A DNA stretch of 64,000 nt from Bryopsis sp. KO-2023 (taxonomy: Eukaryota; Chlorophyta; Ulvophyceae; Bryopsidales; Bryopsidaceae): contig BSYQ01000016.1 of assembly GCA_030272585.1 (NCBI GenBank), forward strand, positions 1,333,704-1,397,703, written 5' to 3'. Under the pieces are notes generated by a model. The model had not been told where the DNA came from and did no database searches. It was given only the letters and a program-made list of their open reading frames with translations. Every line of letters begins with the position of its first letter. The first letter of the stretch is position 1. A program made the position numbers and the translations under genes. Positions 19,262 to 30,630 of the stretch are shown here, in pieces.

Positions 19262-19338
19262 ACGTTTGAATGCCTCCGTCGAGGGCTTTTGTACTCGTCC
19301 ATCAAGCACATCCATACCTCCAAATCCAAAAAAATCAA

Positions 19339-19454
19339 GTTGCCCCCGCCGGATTTCCTGAGACATCCCTGATCTCGGTACTGATCGGCCCCAATCGTGC
19401 TTGATTGGCGAGTTCGGAAGGGATCGCATGTTTTCACGATGGTATGAGGGCAAC
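19339..19454 (-). rRNA. 5S rRNA
   Basis: Unit 5, copy 9/9, edge copy. Confidence 0.93.
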
Positions 19455-20720
19455 ACGTTTGCATGCCTCCGTCGGGGGCTTTCGTAGCCGTTTCTCGGGC
19501 TCGCAAGCAATTAGTCTTTCAATGATTCGTGCTTTTCTTGTTGAATCGTTTTTTAAGGATGGAATTGACAATGCATTAAAACGTTATACTTTTGGGTCCC
19601 TTGAATTCGAGCTGATTGGAGGGATTGTCCTTTTTGGGTTTAGGTTTGGCGACGTGGTTTGACTTCTCACGAGTGGCTGAGTGTGCGCCAGTGAGGGCGA
19701 GCGTCTGGGTGAGTGTGGCACGTGGGTGGGTGAAATTGTGCGGGTCAGCACGTGGGGGAGCGTGCGACGGGGACAGAGTGGAAGGGTGGGCGTGTGTGGG
19801 CGTGTGGTGGGTGAGTCAGCGCGCGGGCGAGCGCGTCAGTGCTGCAACGAAAGGACTTGGGAGGAGTTGCGTTTCTTTTTTTGTGTGTGTGGCAACGGAG
19901 TGCTCCGATCGTGGGGTGCTGGTGGGCCACCAGTGGTGGCGTTCCTGGGTTCAAGCGCGCCCTTGGTGGATGATCCGATCAGGTAATTTGGGATTATCGA
20001 CGTGATCTTTCTCGGGAGAAAAAAGGGAGAGAGGGTTGGAAAAAAAACGGCCAAGCGAGAAGGGGACAAAAAAAAAGAGGGAGGAAAAAAGGAAGAGAAA
20101 GGTCCAAAGAAAAGTTTTCGATTCCAAAGGGAAGAAACAACTCTTTCGGAATAATAGAATAAACGAGAAAAAAAAAAAAAAAAAATTTTTTTTGGAGAGG
20201 AACGAAAGAGAAGAAAAAACGAACGAAAAAAAAGGTACCGAAAAAAACAGACGGAAACAACATGTTTTTTTTCATAGAAAAAGAAAATGGGTACAAAAAA
20301 TTGTTTCAAAAACCAGAAAGTTTGATTAAAAAGAAGAAGAAAATCGATCTCTTCGATAAAACACGAAAAAAAGTTGGAAACTTCAAAGAAACACAAAAAC
20401 CCATGAAAAACGAGCAACTCTTTTTACACGACAATCCGGGAAACAAAATCGTAATTTATCCCTAGTACATCGAAAGCTCAACACCCGAAAGTCGCAACGA
20501 TGAAAAACCTCGAAACCACTCCTGACGACCACCGAACACCCTTCGCAATTCTTGGGGCAACCTCGTTCCCGCGCGCGAGGGCACTTGCGTTCCGTGGCTT
20601 CCCGCTACCTTCCAAACTCTACAACGCTCCGTAACTTTCCGATCGTTGCTCCGTTGGATTCGCGGCACGGACCGTCCCAATCCGTATCGAAAATTCCTTC
20701 CCTCTTTACGTCCTCCACCT

Positions 20721-20793
20721 TCCGTCGTAGTCTAGGTGGTCAGGACATGTGGCTCTCACCCACAAGACCCGGGTTCGAGTCCCGGCGACGGAA
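20721..20793 (+). tRNA. tRNA-Glu (CTC)
   Basis: Unit 6 copy, intact. Confidence 0.97.
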
Positions 20794-20849
20794 AGGGTCT
20801 TTCTTTCGGAGGAGCTCAAGTACCCACGTATTGACCGATAGTCGTTTGA

Positions 20850-20921
20850 TGCGTTGTCCGGGAGTCGAACCCGGGTCCCTTGCTTGGAAGGCAAGTATCC
20901 TAACCGTTGGACTAACAACGC
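20850..20921 (-). tRNA. tRNA-Gly (TCC)
   Basis: Unit 6 copy, intact. Confidence 0.97.
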
Positions 20922-20994
20922 CACGTAGTGGGGGAGAAAATCCACTTGCGAAACCAAGCACGGACCGTTTTCGGAGAAAAACGAAAACGATCAA

Positions 20995-21110
20995 GTTGCC
21001 CCCGCCGGATTTCCTGAGACATCCCTGATCTCGGTACTGATCGGCCCCAATCGTGCTTGATTGGCGAGTTCGGAAGGGATCGCATGTTTTCATGATGGTA
21101 TGAGGGCAAC
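20995..21110 (-). rRNA. 5S rRNA
   Basis: Unit 6, copy 1/4; A18 variant. Confidence 0.93.
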
Positions 21111-21187
21111 ACGTTTGAATGCCTCCGTCGAGGGCTTTTGTACTCGTTCATCAAGCACATCCATACCTCCAAATCGAAAATAATCAA

Positions 21188-21303
21188 GTTGCCCCCGCCG
21201 GATTTCCTGAGACATCCCTGATCTCGGTACTGATCGGCCCCAATCGTGCTTGATTGGCGAGTTCGGAAGGGATCGCATGTTTTCACGATGGTATGAGGGC
21301 AAC
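21188..21303 (-). rRNA. 5S rRNA
   Basis: Unit 6, copy 2/4; consensus-like. Confidence 0.93.
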
Positions 21304-21380
21304 ACGTTTGAATGCCTCCGTCGAGGGCTTTTGTACTCGTCCATCAAGCACATCCAAACCTCCAAATCAAAAATAATCAA

Positions 21381-21496
21381 GTTGCCCCCGCCGGATTTCC
21401 TGAGACATCCCTGATCTCGGTACTGATCGGCCCCAATCGTGCTTGATTGGCGAGTTCGGAAGGGATCGCATGTTTTCACGATGGTATGAGGGCAAC
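21381..21496 (-). rRNA. 5S rRNA
   Basis: Unit 6, copy 3/4; consensus-like (A73 retained). Confidence 0.93.
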
Positions 21497-21573
21497 ACGT
21501 TTGAATGCCTCCGTCGAGGGCTTTTGTACTCGTCCATCAAGCACATCCATACCTCCAAATCCAAAAAAATCAA

Positions 21574-21689
21574 GTTGCCCCCGCCGGATTTCCTGAGACA
21601 TCCCTGATCTCGGTACTGATCGGCCCCAATCGTGCTTGATTGGCGAGTTCGGAAGGGATCGCATGTTTTCACGATGGTATGAGGGCAAC
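21574..21689 (-). rRNA. 5S rRNA
   Basis: Unit 6, copy 4/4, edge copy. Confidence 0.93.
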
Positions 21690-22955
21690 ACGTTTGCATG
21701 CCTCCGTCGGGGGCTTTCGTAGCCGTTTCTCGGGCTCGCAAGCAATTAGTCTTTCAATGATTCGTGCTTTTCTTGTTGAATCGTTTTTTAAGGATGGAAT
21801 TGACAATGCATTAAAACGTTATACTTTTGGGTCCCTTGAATTCGAGCTGATTGGAGGGATTGTCCTTTTTGGGTTTAGGTTTGGCGACGTGGTTTGACTT
21901 CTCACGAGTGGCTGAGTGTGCGCCAGTGAGGGCGAGCGTCTGGGTGAGTGTGGCACGTGGGTGGGTGAAATTGTGCGGGTCAGCACGTGGGGGAGCGTGC
22001 GACGGGGACAGAGTGGAAGGGTGGGCGTGTGTGGGCGTGTGGTGGGTGAGTCAGCGCGCGGGCGAGCGCGTCAGTGCTGCAACGAAAGGACTTGGGAGGA
22101 GTTGCGTTTCTTTTTTTGTGTGTGTGGCAACGGAGTGCTCCGATCGTGGGGTGCTGGTGGGCCACCAGTGGTGGCGTTCCTGGGTTCAAGCGCGCCCTTG
22201 GTGGATGATCCGATCAGGTAATTTGGGATTATCGACGTGATCTTTCTCGGGAGAAAAAAGGGAGAGAGGGTTGGAAAAAAAACGGCCAAGCGAGAAGGGG
22301 ACAAAAAAAAAGAGGGAGGAAAAAAGGAAGAGAAAGGTCCAAAGAAAAGTTTTCGATTCCAAAGGGAAGAAACAACTCTTTCGGAATAATAGAATAAACG
22401 AGAAAAAAAAAAAAAAAAAATTTTTTTTGGAGAGGAACGAAAGAGAAGAAAAAACGAACGAAAAAAAAGGTACCGAAAAAAACAGACGGAAACAACATGT
22501 TTTTTTTCATAGAAAAAGAAAATGGGTACAAAAAATTGTTTCAAAAACCAGAAAGTTTGATTAAAAAGAAGAAGAAAATCGATCTCTTCGATAAAACACG
22601 AAAAAAAGTTGGAAACTTCAAAGAAACACAAAAACCCATGAAAAACGAGCAACTCTTTTTACACGACAATCCGGGAAACAAAATCGTAATTTATCCCTAG
22701 TACATCGAAAGCTCAACACCCGAAAGTCGCAACGATGAAAAACCTCGAAACCACTCCTGACGACCACCGAACACCCTTCGCAATTCTTGGGGCAACCTCG
22801 TTCCCGCGCGCGAGGGCACTTGCGTTCCGTGGCTTCCCGCTACCTTCCAAACTCTACAACGCTCCGTAACTTTCCGATCGTTGCTCCGTTGGATTCGCGG
22901 CACGGACCGTCCCAATCCGTATCGAAAATTCCTTCCCTCTTTACGTCCTCCACCT

Positions 22956-23028
22956 TCCGTCGTAGTCTAGGTGGTCAGGACATGTGGCTCTCACCCACAA
23001 GACCCGGGTTCGAGTCCCGGCGACGGAA
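22956..23028 (+). tRNA. tRNA-Glu (CTC)
   Basis: Unit 7 copy, intact. Confidence 0.97.
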
Positions 23029-23084
23029 AGGGTCTTTCTTTCGGAGGAGCTCAAGTACCCACGTATTGACCGATAGTCGTTTGA

Positions 23085-23156
23085 TGCGTTGTCCGGGAGT
23101 CGAACCCGGGTCCCTTGCTTGGAAGGCAAGTATCCTAACCGTTGGACTAACAACGC
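23085..23156 (-). tRNA. tRNA-Gly (TCC)
   Basis: Unit 7 copy, intact. Confidence 0.97.
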
Positions 23157-23229
23157 CACGTAGTGGGGGAGAAAATCCACTTGCGAAACCAAGCACGGAC
23201 CGTTTTCGGAGAAAAACGAAAACGATCAA

Positions 23230-23345
23230 GTTGCCCCCGCCGGATTTCCTGAGACATCCCTGATCTCGGTACTGATCGGCCCCAATCGTGCTTGATTGGC
23301 GAGTTCGGAAGGGATCGCATGTTTTCATGATGGTATGAGGGCAAC
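23230..23345 (-). rRNA. 5S rRNA
   Basis: Unit 7, copy 1/4; A18 variant. Confidence 0.93.
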
Positions 23346-23422
23346 ACGTTTGAATGCCTCCGTCGAGGGCTTTTGTACTCGTTCATCAAGCACATCCATA
23401 CCTCCAAATCGAAAATAATCAA

Positions 23423-23538
23423 GTTGCCCCCGCCGGATTTCCTGAGACATCCCTGATCTCGGTACTGATCGGCCCCAATCGTGCTTGATTGGCGAGTTCG
23501 GAAGGGATCGCATGTTTTCACGATGGTATGAGGGCAAC
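23423..23538 (-). rRNA. 5S rRNA
   Basis: Unit 7, copy 2/4; consensus-like. Confidence 0.93.
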
Positions 23539-23615
23539 ACGTTTGAATGCCTCCGTCGAGGGCTTTTGTACTCGTCCATCAAGCACATCCAAACCTCCAA
23601 ATCAAAAATAATCAA

Positions 23616-23731
23616 GTTGCCCCCGCCGGATTTCCTGAGACATCCCTGATCTCGGTACTGATCGGCCCCAATCGTGCTTGATTGGCGAGTTCGGAAGGGA
23701 TCGCATGTTTTCACGATGGTATGAGGGCAAC
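23616..23731 (-). rRNA. 5S rRNA
   Basis: Unit 7, copy 3/4; consensus-like (A73 retained). Confidence 0.93.
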
Positions 23732-23808
23732 ACGTTTGAATGCCTCCGTCGAGGGCTTTTGTACTCGTCCATCAAGCACATCCATACCTCCAAATCCAAA
23801 AAAATCAA

Positions 23809-23924
23809 GTTGCCCCCGCCGGATTTCCTGAGACATCCCTGATCTCGGTACTGATCGGCCCCAATCGTGCTTGATTGGCGAGTTCGGAAGGGATCGCATG
23901 TTTTCACGATGGTATGAGGGCAAC
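23809..23924 (-). rRNA. 5S rRNA
   Basis: Unit 7, copy 4/4, edge copy. Confidence 0.93.
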
Positions 23925-25190
23925 ACGTTTGCATGCCTCCGTCGGGGGCTTTCGTAGCCGTTTCTCGGGCTCGCAAGCAATTAGTCTTTCAATGATTCGT
24001 GCTTTTCTTGTTGAATCGTTTTTTAAGGATGGAATTGACAATGCATTAAAACGTTATACTTTTGGGTCCCTTGAATTCGAGCTGATTGGAGGGATTGTCC
24101 TTTTTGGGTTTAGGTTTGGCGACGTGGTTTGACTTCTCACGAGTGGCTGAGTGTGCGCCAGTGAGGGCGAGCGTCTGGGTGAGTGTGGCACGTGGGTGGG
24201 TGAAATTGTGCGGGTCAGCACGTGGGGGAGCGTGCGACGGGGACAGAGTGGAAGGGTGGGCGTGTGTGGGCGTGTGGTGGGTGAGTCAGCGCGCGGGCGA
24301 GCGCGTCAGTGCTGCAACGAAAGGACTTGGGAGGAGTTGCGTTTCTTTTTTTGTGTGTGTGGCAACGGAGTGCTCCGATCGTGGGGTGCTGGTGGGCCAC
24401 CAGTGGTGGCGTTCCTGGGTTCAAGCGCGCCCTTGGTGGATGATCCGATCAGGTAATTTGGGATTATCGACGTGATCTTTCTCGGGAGAAAAAAGGGAGA
24501 GAGGGTTGGAAAAAAAACGGCCAAGCGAGAAGGGGACAAAAAAAAAGAGGGAGGAAAAAAGGAAGAGAAAGGTCCAAAGAAAAGTTTTCGATTCCAAAGG
24601 GAAGAAACAACTCTTTCGGAATAATAGAATAAACGAGAAAAAAAAAAAAAAAAAATTTTTTTTGGAGAGGAACGAAAGAGAAGAAAAAACGAACGAAAAA
24701 AAAGGTACCGAAAAAAACAGACGGAAACAACATGTTTTTTTTCATAGAAAAAGAAAATGGGTACAAAAAATTGTTTCAAAAACCAGAAAGTTTGATTAAA
24801 AAGAAGAAGAAAATCGATCTCTTCGATAAAACACGAAAAAAAGTTGGAAACTTCAAAGAAACACAAAAACCCATGAAAAACGAGCAACTCTTTTTACACG
24901 ACAATCCGGGAAACAAAATCGTAATTTATCCCTAGTACATCGAAAGCTCAACACCCGAAAGTCGCAACGATGAAAAACCTCGAAACCACTCCTGACGACC
25001 ACCGAACACCCTTCGCAATTCTTGGGGCAACCTCGTTCCCGCGCGCGAGGGCACTTGCGTTCCGTGGCTTCCCGCTACCTTCCAAACTCTACAACGCTCC
25101 GTAACTTTCCGATCGTTGCTCCGTTGGATTCGCGGCACGGACCGTCCCAATCCGTATCGAAAATTCCTTCCCTCTTTACGTCCTCCACCT

Positions 25191-25263
25191 TCCGTCGTAG
25201 TCTAGGTGGTCAGGACATGTGGCTCTCACCCACAAGACCCGGGTTCGAGTCCCGGCGACGGAA
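25191..25263 (+). tRNA. tRNA-Glu (CTC)
   Basis: Unit 8 copy, intact. Confidence 0.97.
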
Positions 25264-25319
25264 AGGGTCTTTCTTTCGGAGGAGCTCAAGTACCCACGTA
25301 TTGACCGATAGTCGTTTGA

Positions 25320-25391
25320 TGCGTTGTCCGGGAGTCGAACCCGGGTCCCTTGCTTGGAAGGCAAGTATCCTAACCGTTGGACTAACAACGC
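25320..25391 (-). tRNA. tRNA-Gly (TCC)
   Basis: Unit 8 copy, intact. Confidence 0.97.
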
Positions 25392-25464
25392 CACGTAGTG
25401 GGGGAGAAAATCCACTTGCGAAACCAAGCACGGACCGTTTTCGGAGAAAAACGAAAACGATCAA

Positions 25465-25580
25465 GTTGCCCCCGCCGGATTTCCTGAGACATCCCTGATC
25501 TCGGTACTGATCGGCCCCAATCGTGCTTGATTGGCGAGTTCGGAAGGGATCGCATGTTTTCATGATGGTATGAGGGCAAC
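25465..25580 (-). rRNA. 5S rRNA
   Basis: Unit 8, copy 1/4; A18 variant. Confidence 0.93.
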
Positions 25581-25657
25581 ACGTTTGAATGCCTCCGTCG
25601 AGGGCTTTTGTACTCGTTCATCAAGCACATCCATACCTCCAAATCGAAAATAATCAA

Positions 25658-25773
25658 GTTGCCCCCGCCGGATTTCCTGAGACATCCCTGATCTCGGTAC
25701 TGATCGGCCCCAATCGTGCTTGATTGGCGAGTTCGGAAGGGATCGCATGTTTTCACGATGGTATGAGGGCAAC
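25658..25773 (-). rRNA. 5S rRNA
   Basis: Unit 8, copy 2/4; consensus-like. Confidence 0.93.
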
Positions 25774-25850
25774 ACGTTTGAATGCCTCCGTCGAGGGCTT
25801 TTGTACTCGTCCATCAAGCACATCCAAACCTCCAAATCAAAAATAATCAA

Positions 25851-25966
25851 GTTGCCCCCGCCGGATTTCCTGAGACATCCCTGATCTCGGTACCGATCGG
25901 CCCCAATCGTGCTTGATTGGCGAGTTCGGAAGGGATCGCATGTTTTCACGATGGTATGAGGGCAAC
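25851..25966 (-). rRNA. 5S rRNA
   Basis: Unit 8, copy 3/4; A73 to G in the loop E strand (AGTA becomes GGTA). Confidence 0.9.
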
Positions 25967-26043
25967 ACGTTTGAATGCCTCCGTCGAGGGCTTTTGTACT
26001 CGTCCATCAAGCACATCCATACCTCCAAATCCAAAAAAATCAA

Positions 26044-26159
26044 GTTGCCCCCGCCGGATTTCCTGAGACATCCCTGATCTCGGTACTGATCGGCCCCAAT
26101 CGTGCTTGATTGGCGAGTTCGGAAGGGATCGCATGTTTTCACGATGGTATGAGGGCAAC
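26044..26159 (-). rRNA. 5S rRNA
   Basis: Unit 8, copy 4/4, edge copy. Confidence 0.93.
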
Positions 26160-27426
26160 ACGTTTGCATGCCTCCGTCGGGGGCTTTCGTAGCCGTTTCT
26201 CGGGCTCGCAAGCAATTAGTCTTTCAATGATTCGTGCTTTTCTTGTTGAATCGTTTTTTAAGGATGGAATTGACAATGCATTAAAACGTTATACTTTTGG
26301 GTCCCTTGAATTCGAGCTGATTGGAGGGATTGTCCTTTTTGGGTTTAGGTTTGGCGACGTGGTTTGACTTCTCACGAGTGGCTGAGTGTGCGCCAGTGAG
26401 GGCGAGCGTCTGGGTGAGTGTGGCACGTGGGTGGGTGAAATTGTGCGGGTCAGCACGTGGGGGAGCGTGCGACGGGGACAGAGTGGAAGGGTGGGCGTGT
26501 GTGGGCGTGTGGTGGGTGAGTCAGCGCGCGGGCGAGCGCGTCAGTGCTGCAACGAAAGGACTTGGGAGGAGTTGCGTTTCTTTTTTTGTGTGTGTGGCAA
26601 CGGAGTGCTCCGATCGTGGGGTGCTGGTGGGCCACCAGTGGTGGCGTTCCTGGGTTCAAGCGCGCCCTTGGTGGATGATCCGATCAGGTAATTTGGGATT
26701 ATCGACGTGATCTTTCTCGGGAGAAAAAAGGGAGAGAGGGTTGGAAAAAAAACGGCCAAGCGAGAAGGGGACAAAAAAAAAGAGGGAGGAAAAAAGGAAG
26801 AGAAAGGTCCAAAGAAAAGTTTTCGATTCCAAAGGGAAGAAACAACTCTTTCGGAATAATAGAATAAACGAGAAAAAAAAAAAAAAAAAAATTTTTTTTG
26901 GAGAGGAACGAAAGAGAAGAAAAAACGAACGAAAAAAAAGGTACCGAAAAAAACAGACGAAAACAACATGTTTTTTTTCATAGAAAAAGAAAATGGGTAC
27001 AAAAAATTGTTTCAAAAACCAGAAAGTTTGATTAAAAAGAAGAAGAAAATCGATCTCTTCGATAAAACACGAAAAAAAGTTGGAAACTTCAAAGAAACAC
27101 AAAAACCCATGAAAAACGAGCAACTCTTTTTACACGACAATCCGGGAAACAAAATCGTAATTTATCCCTAGTACATCGAAAGCTCAACACCCGAAAGTCG
27201 CAACGATGAAAAACCTCGAAACCACTCCTGACGACCACCGAACACCCTTCGCAATTCTTGGGGCAACCTCGTTCCCGCGCGCGAGGGCACTTGCGTTCCG
27301 TGGCTTCCCGCTACCTTCCAAACTCTACAACGCTCCGTAACTTTCCGATCGTTGCTCCGTTGGATTCGCGGCACGGACCGTCCCAATCCGTATCGAAAAT
27401 TCCTTCCCTCTTTACGTCCTCCACCT

Positions 27427-27499
27427 TCCGTCGTAGTCTAGGTGGTCAGGACATGTGGCTCTCACCCACAAGACCCGGGTTCGAGTCCCGGCGACGGAA
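27427..27499 (+). tRNA. tRNA-Glu (CTC)
   Basis: Unit 9 copy, intact. Confidence 0.97.
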
Positions 27500-27555
27500 A
27501 GGGTCTTTCTTTCGGAGGAGCTCAAGTACCCACGTATTGACCGATAGTCGTTTGA

Positions 27556-27627
27556 TGCGTTGTCCGGGAGTCGAACCCGGGTCCCTTGCTTGGAAGGCAA
27601 GTATCCTAACCGTTGGACTAACAACGC
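27556..27627 (-). tRNA. tRNA-Gly (TCC)
   Basis: Unit 9 copy, intact. Confidence 0.97.
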
Positions 27628-27700
27628 CACGTAGTGGGGGAGAAAATCCACTTGCGAAACCAAGCACGGACCGTTTTCGGAGAAAAACGAAAACGATCAA

Positions 27701-27816
27701 GTTGCCCCCGCCGGATTTCCTGAGACATCCCTGATCTCGGTACTGATCGGCCCCAATCGTGCTTGATTGGCGAGTTCGGAAGGGATCGCATGTTTTCATG
27801 ATGGTATGAGGGCAAC
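27701..27816 (-). rRNA. 5S rRNA
   Basis: Unit 9, copy 1/4; A18 variant. Confidence 0.93.
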
Positions 27817-27893
27817 ACGTTTGAATGCCTCCGTCGAGGGCTTTTGTACTCGTTCATCAAGCACATCCATACCTCCAAATCGAAAATAATCAA

Positions 27894-28009
27894 GTTGCCC
27901 CCGCCGGATTTCCTGAGACATCCCTGATCTCGGTACTGATCGGCCCCAATCGTGCTTGATTGGCGAGTTCGGAAGGGATCGCATGTTTTCACGATGGTAT
28001 GAGGGCAAC
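27894..28009 (-). rRNA. 5S rRNA
   Basis: Unit 9, copy 2/4; consensus-like. Confidence 0.93.
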
Positions 28010-28086
28010 ACGTTTGAATGCCTCCGTCGAGGGCTTTTGTACTCGTCCATCAAGCACATCCAAACCTCCAAATCAAAAATAATCAA

Positions 28087-28202
28087 GTTGCCCCCGCCGG
28101 ATTTCCTGAGACATCCCTGATCTCGGTACCGATCGGCCCCAATCGTGCTTGATTGGCGAGTTCGGAAGGGATCGCATGTTTTCACGATGGTATGAGGGCA
28201 AC
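28087..28202 (-). rRNA. 5S rRNA
   Basis: Unit 9, copy 3/4; A73G. Confidence 0.9.
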
Positions 28203-28279
28203 ACGTTTGAATGCCTCCGTCGAGGGCTTTTGTACTCGTCCATCAAGCACATCCATACCTCCAAATCCAAAAAAATCAA

Positions 28280-28395
28280 GTTGCCCCCGCCGGATTTCCT
28301 GAGACATCCCTGATCTCGGTACTGATCGGCCCCAATCGTGCTTGATTGGCGAGTTCGGAAGGGATCGCATGTTTTCACGATGGTATGAGGGCAAC
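28280..28395 (-). rRNA. 5S rRNA
   Basis: Unit 9, copy 4/4, edge copy. Confidence 0.93.
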
Positions 28396-29661
28396 ACGTT
28401 TGCATGCCTCCGTCGGGGGCTTTCGTAGCCGTTTCTCGGGCTCGCAAGCAATTAGTCTTTCAATGATTCGTGCTTTTCTTGTTGAATCGTTTTTTAAGGA
28501 TGGAATTGACAATGCATTAAAACGTTATACTTTTGGGTCCCTTGAATTCGAGCTGATTGGAGGGATTGTCCTTTTTGGGTTTAGGTTTGGCGACGTGGTT
28601 TGACTTCTCACGAGTGGCTGAGTGTGCGCCAGTGAGGGCGAGCGTCTGGGTGAGTGTGGCACGTGGGTGGGTGAAATTGTGCGGGTCAGCACGTGGGGGA
28701 GCGTGCGACGGGGACAGAGTGGAAGGGTGGGCGTGTGTGGGCGTGTGGTGGGTGAGTCAGCGCGCGGGCGAGCGCGTCAGTGCTGCAACGAAAGGACTTG
28801 GGAGGAGTTGCGTTTCTTTTTTTGTGTGTGTGGCAACGGAGTGCTCCGATCGTGGGGTGCTGGTGGGCCACCAGTGGTGGCGTTCCTGGGTTCAAGCGCG
28901 CCCTTGGTGGATGATCCGATCAGGTAATTTGGGATTATCGACGTGATCTTTCTCGGGAGAAAAAAGGGAGAGAGGGTTGGAAAAAAAACGGCCAAGCGAG
29001 AAGGGGACAAAAAAAAAGAGGGAGGAAAAAAGGAAGAGAAAGGTCCAAAGAAAAGTTTTCGATTCCAAAGGGAAGAAACAACTCTTTCGGAATAATAGAA
29101 TAAACGAGAAAAAAAAAAAAAAAAAATTTTTTTTGGAGAGGAACGAAAGAGAAGAAAAAACGAACGAAAAAAAAGGTACCGAAAAAAACAGACGAAAACA
29201 ACATGTTTTTTTTCATAGAAAAAGAAAATGGGTACAAAAAATTGTTTCAAAAACCAGAAAGTTTGATTAAAAAGAAGAAGAAAATCGATCTCTTCGATAA
29301 AACACGAAAAAAAGTTGGAAACTTCAAAGAAACACAAAAACCCATGAAAAACGAGCAACTCTTTTTACACGACAATCCGGGAAACAAAATCGTAATTTAT
29401 CCCTAGTACATCGAAAGCTCAACACCCGAAAGTCGCAACGATGAAAAACCTCGAAACCACTCCTGACGACCACCGAACACCCTTCGCAATTCTTGGGGCA
29501 ACCTCGTTCCCGCGCGCGAGGGCACTTGCGTTCCGTGGCTTCCCGCTACCTTCCAAACTCTACAACGCTCCGTAACTTTCCGATCGTTGCTCCGTTGGAT
29601 TCGCGGCACGGACCGTCCCAATCCGTATCGAAAATTCCTTCCCTCTTTACGTCCTCCACCT

Positions 29662-29734
29662 TCCGTCGTAGTCTAGGTGGTCAGGACATGTGGCTCTCAC
29701 CCACAAGACCCGGGTTCGAGTCCCGGCGACGGAA
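29662..29734 (+). tRNA. tRNA-Glu (CTC)
   Basis: Unit 10 copy, intact. Confidence 0.97.
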
Positions 29735-29790
29735 AGGGTCTTTCTTTCGGAGGAGCTCAAGTACCCACGTATTGACCGATAGTCGTTTGA

Positions 29791-29862
29791 TGCGTTGTCC
29801 GGGAGTCGAACCCGGGTCCCTTGCTTGGAAGGCAAGTATCCTAACCGTTGGACTAACAACGC
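29791..29862 (-). tRNA. tRNA-Gly (TCC)
   Basis: Unit 10 copy, intact. Confidence 0.97.
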
Positions 29863-29935
29863 CACGTAGTGGGGGAGAAAATCCACTTGCGAAACCAAGC
29901 ACGGACCGTTTTCGGAGAAAAACGAAAACGATCAA

Positions 29936-30051
29936 GTTGCCCCCGCCGGATTTCCTGAGACATCCCTGATCTCGGTACTGATCGGCCCCAATCGTGCTTG
30001 ATTGGCGAGTTCGGAAGGGATCGCATGTTTTCATGATGGTATGAGGGCAAC
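29936..30051 (-). rRNA. 5S rRNA
   Basis: Unit 10, copy 1/4; A18 variant. Confidence 0.93.
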
Positions 30052-30128
30052 ACGTTTGAATGCCTCCGTCGAGGGCTTTTGTACTCGTTCATCAAGCACA
30101 TCCATACCTCCAAATCGAAAATAATCAA

Positions 30129-30244
30129 GTTGCCCCCGCCGGATTTCCTGAGACATCCCTGATCTCGGTACTGATCGGCCCCAATCGTGCTTGATTGGCG
30201 AGTTCGGAAGGGATCGCATGTTTTCACGATGGTATGAGGGCAAC
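30129..30244 (-). rRNA. 5S rRNA
   Basis: Unit 10, copy 2/4; consensus-like. Confidence 0.93.
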
Positions 30245-30321
30245 ACGTTTGAATGCCTCCGTCGAGGGCTTTTGTACTCGTCCATCAAGCACATCCAAAC
30301 CTCCAAATCAAAAATAATCAA

Positions 30322-30437
30322 GTTGCCCCCGCCGGATTTCCTGAGACATCCCTGATCTCGGTACCGATCGGCCCCAATCGTGCTTGATTGGCGAGTTCGG
30401 AAGGGATCGCATGTTTTCACGATGGTATGAGGGCAAC
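30322..30437 (-). rRNA. 5S rRNA
   Basis: Unit 10, copy 3/4; A73G. Confidence 0.9.
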
Positions 30438-30514
30438 ACGTTTGAATGCCTCCGTCGAGGGCTTTTGTACTCGTCCATCAAGCACATCCATACCTCCAAA
30501 TCCAAAAAAATCAA

Positions 30515-30630
30515 GTTGCCCCCGCCGGATTTCCTGAGACATCCCTGATCTCGGTACTGATCGGCCCCAATCGTGCTTGATTGGCGAGTTCGGAAGGGAT
30601 CGCATGTTTTCACGATGGTATGAGGGCAAC
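30515..30630 (-). rRNA. 5S rRNA
   Basis: Unit 10, copy 4/4, edge copy. Confidence 0.93.

Larger units (their letters stand above)
16251..19454. repeat. Array unit 5 (9 5S genes)
   Basis: Spacer 16251-17521, A24T7. Confidence 0.93.
19455..21689. repeat. Array unit 6 (4 5S genes)
   Basis: First of eight short units. Spacer 19455-20720, A18T8. Matches a 9-copy unit with copies 4-8 removed (the edge copy and first copies are kept). Confidence 0.93.
21690..23924. repeat. Array unit 7 (4 5S genes)
   Basis: Spacer 21690-22955, A18T8. Confidence 0.93.
23925..26159. repeat. Array unit 8 (4 5S genes)
   Basis: Spacer 23925-25190, A18T8. First unit with the A73G 5S variant. Confidence 0.93.
26160..28395. 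repeat. Array unit 9 (4 5S genes)
   Basis: Spacer 26160-27426, A19T8; shares CAGACGAAAAC (others CAGACGGAAAC) with units 10-12. Confidence 0.93.
28396..30630. repeat. Array unit 10 (4 5S genes)
   Basis: Spacer 28396-29661, A18T8. Confidence 0.93.
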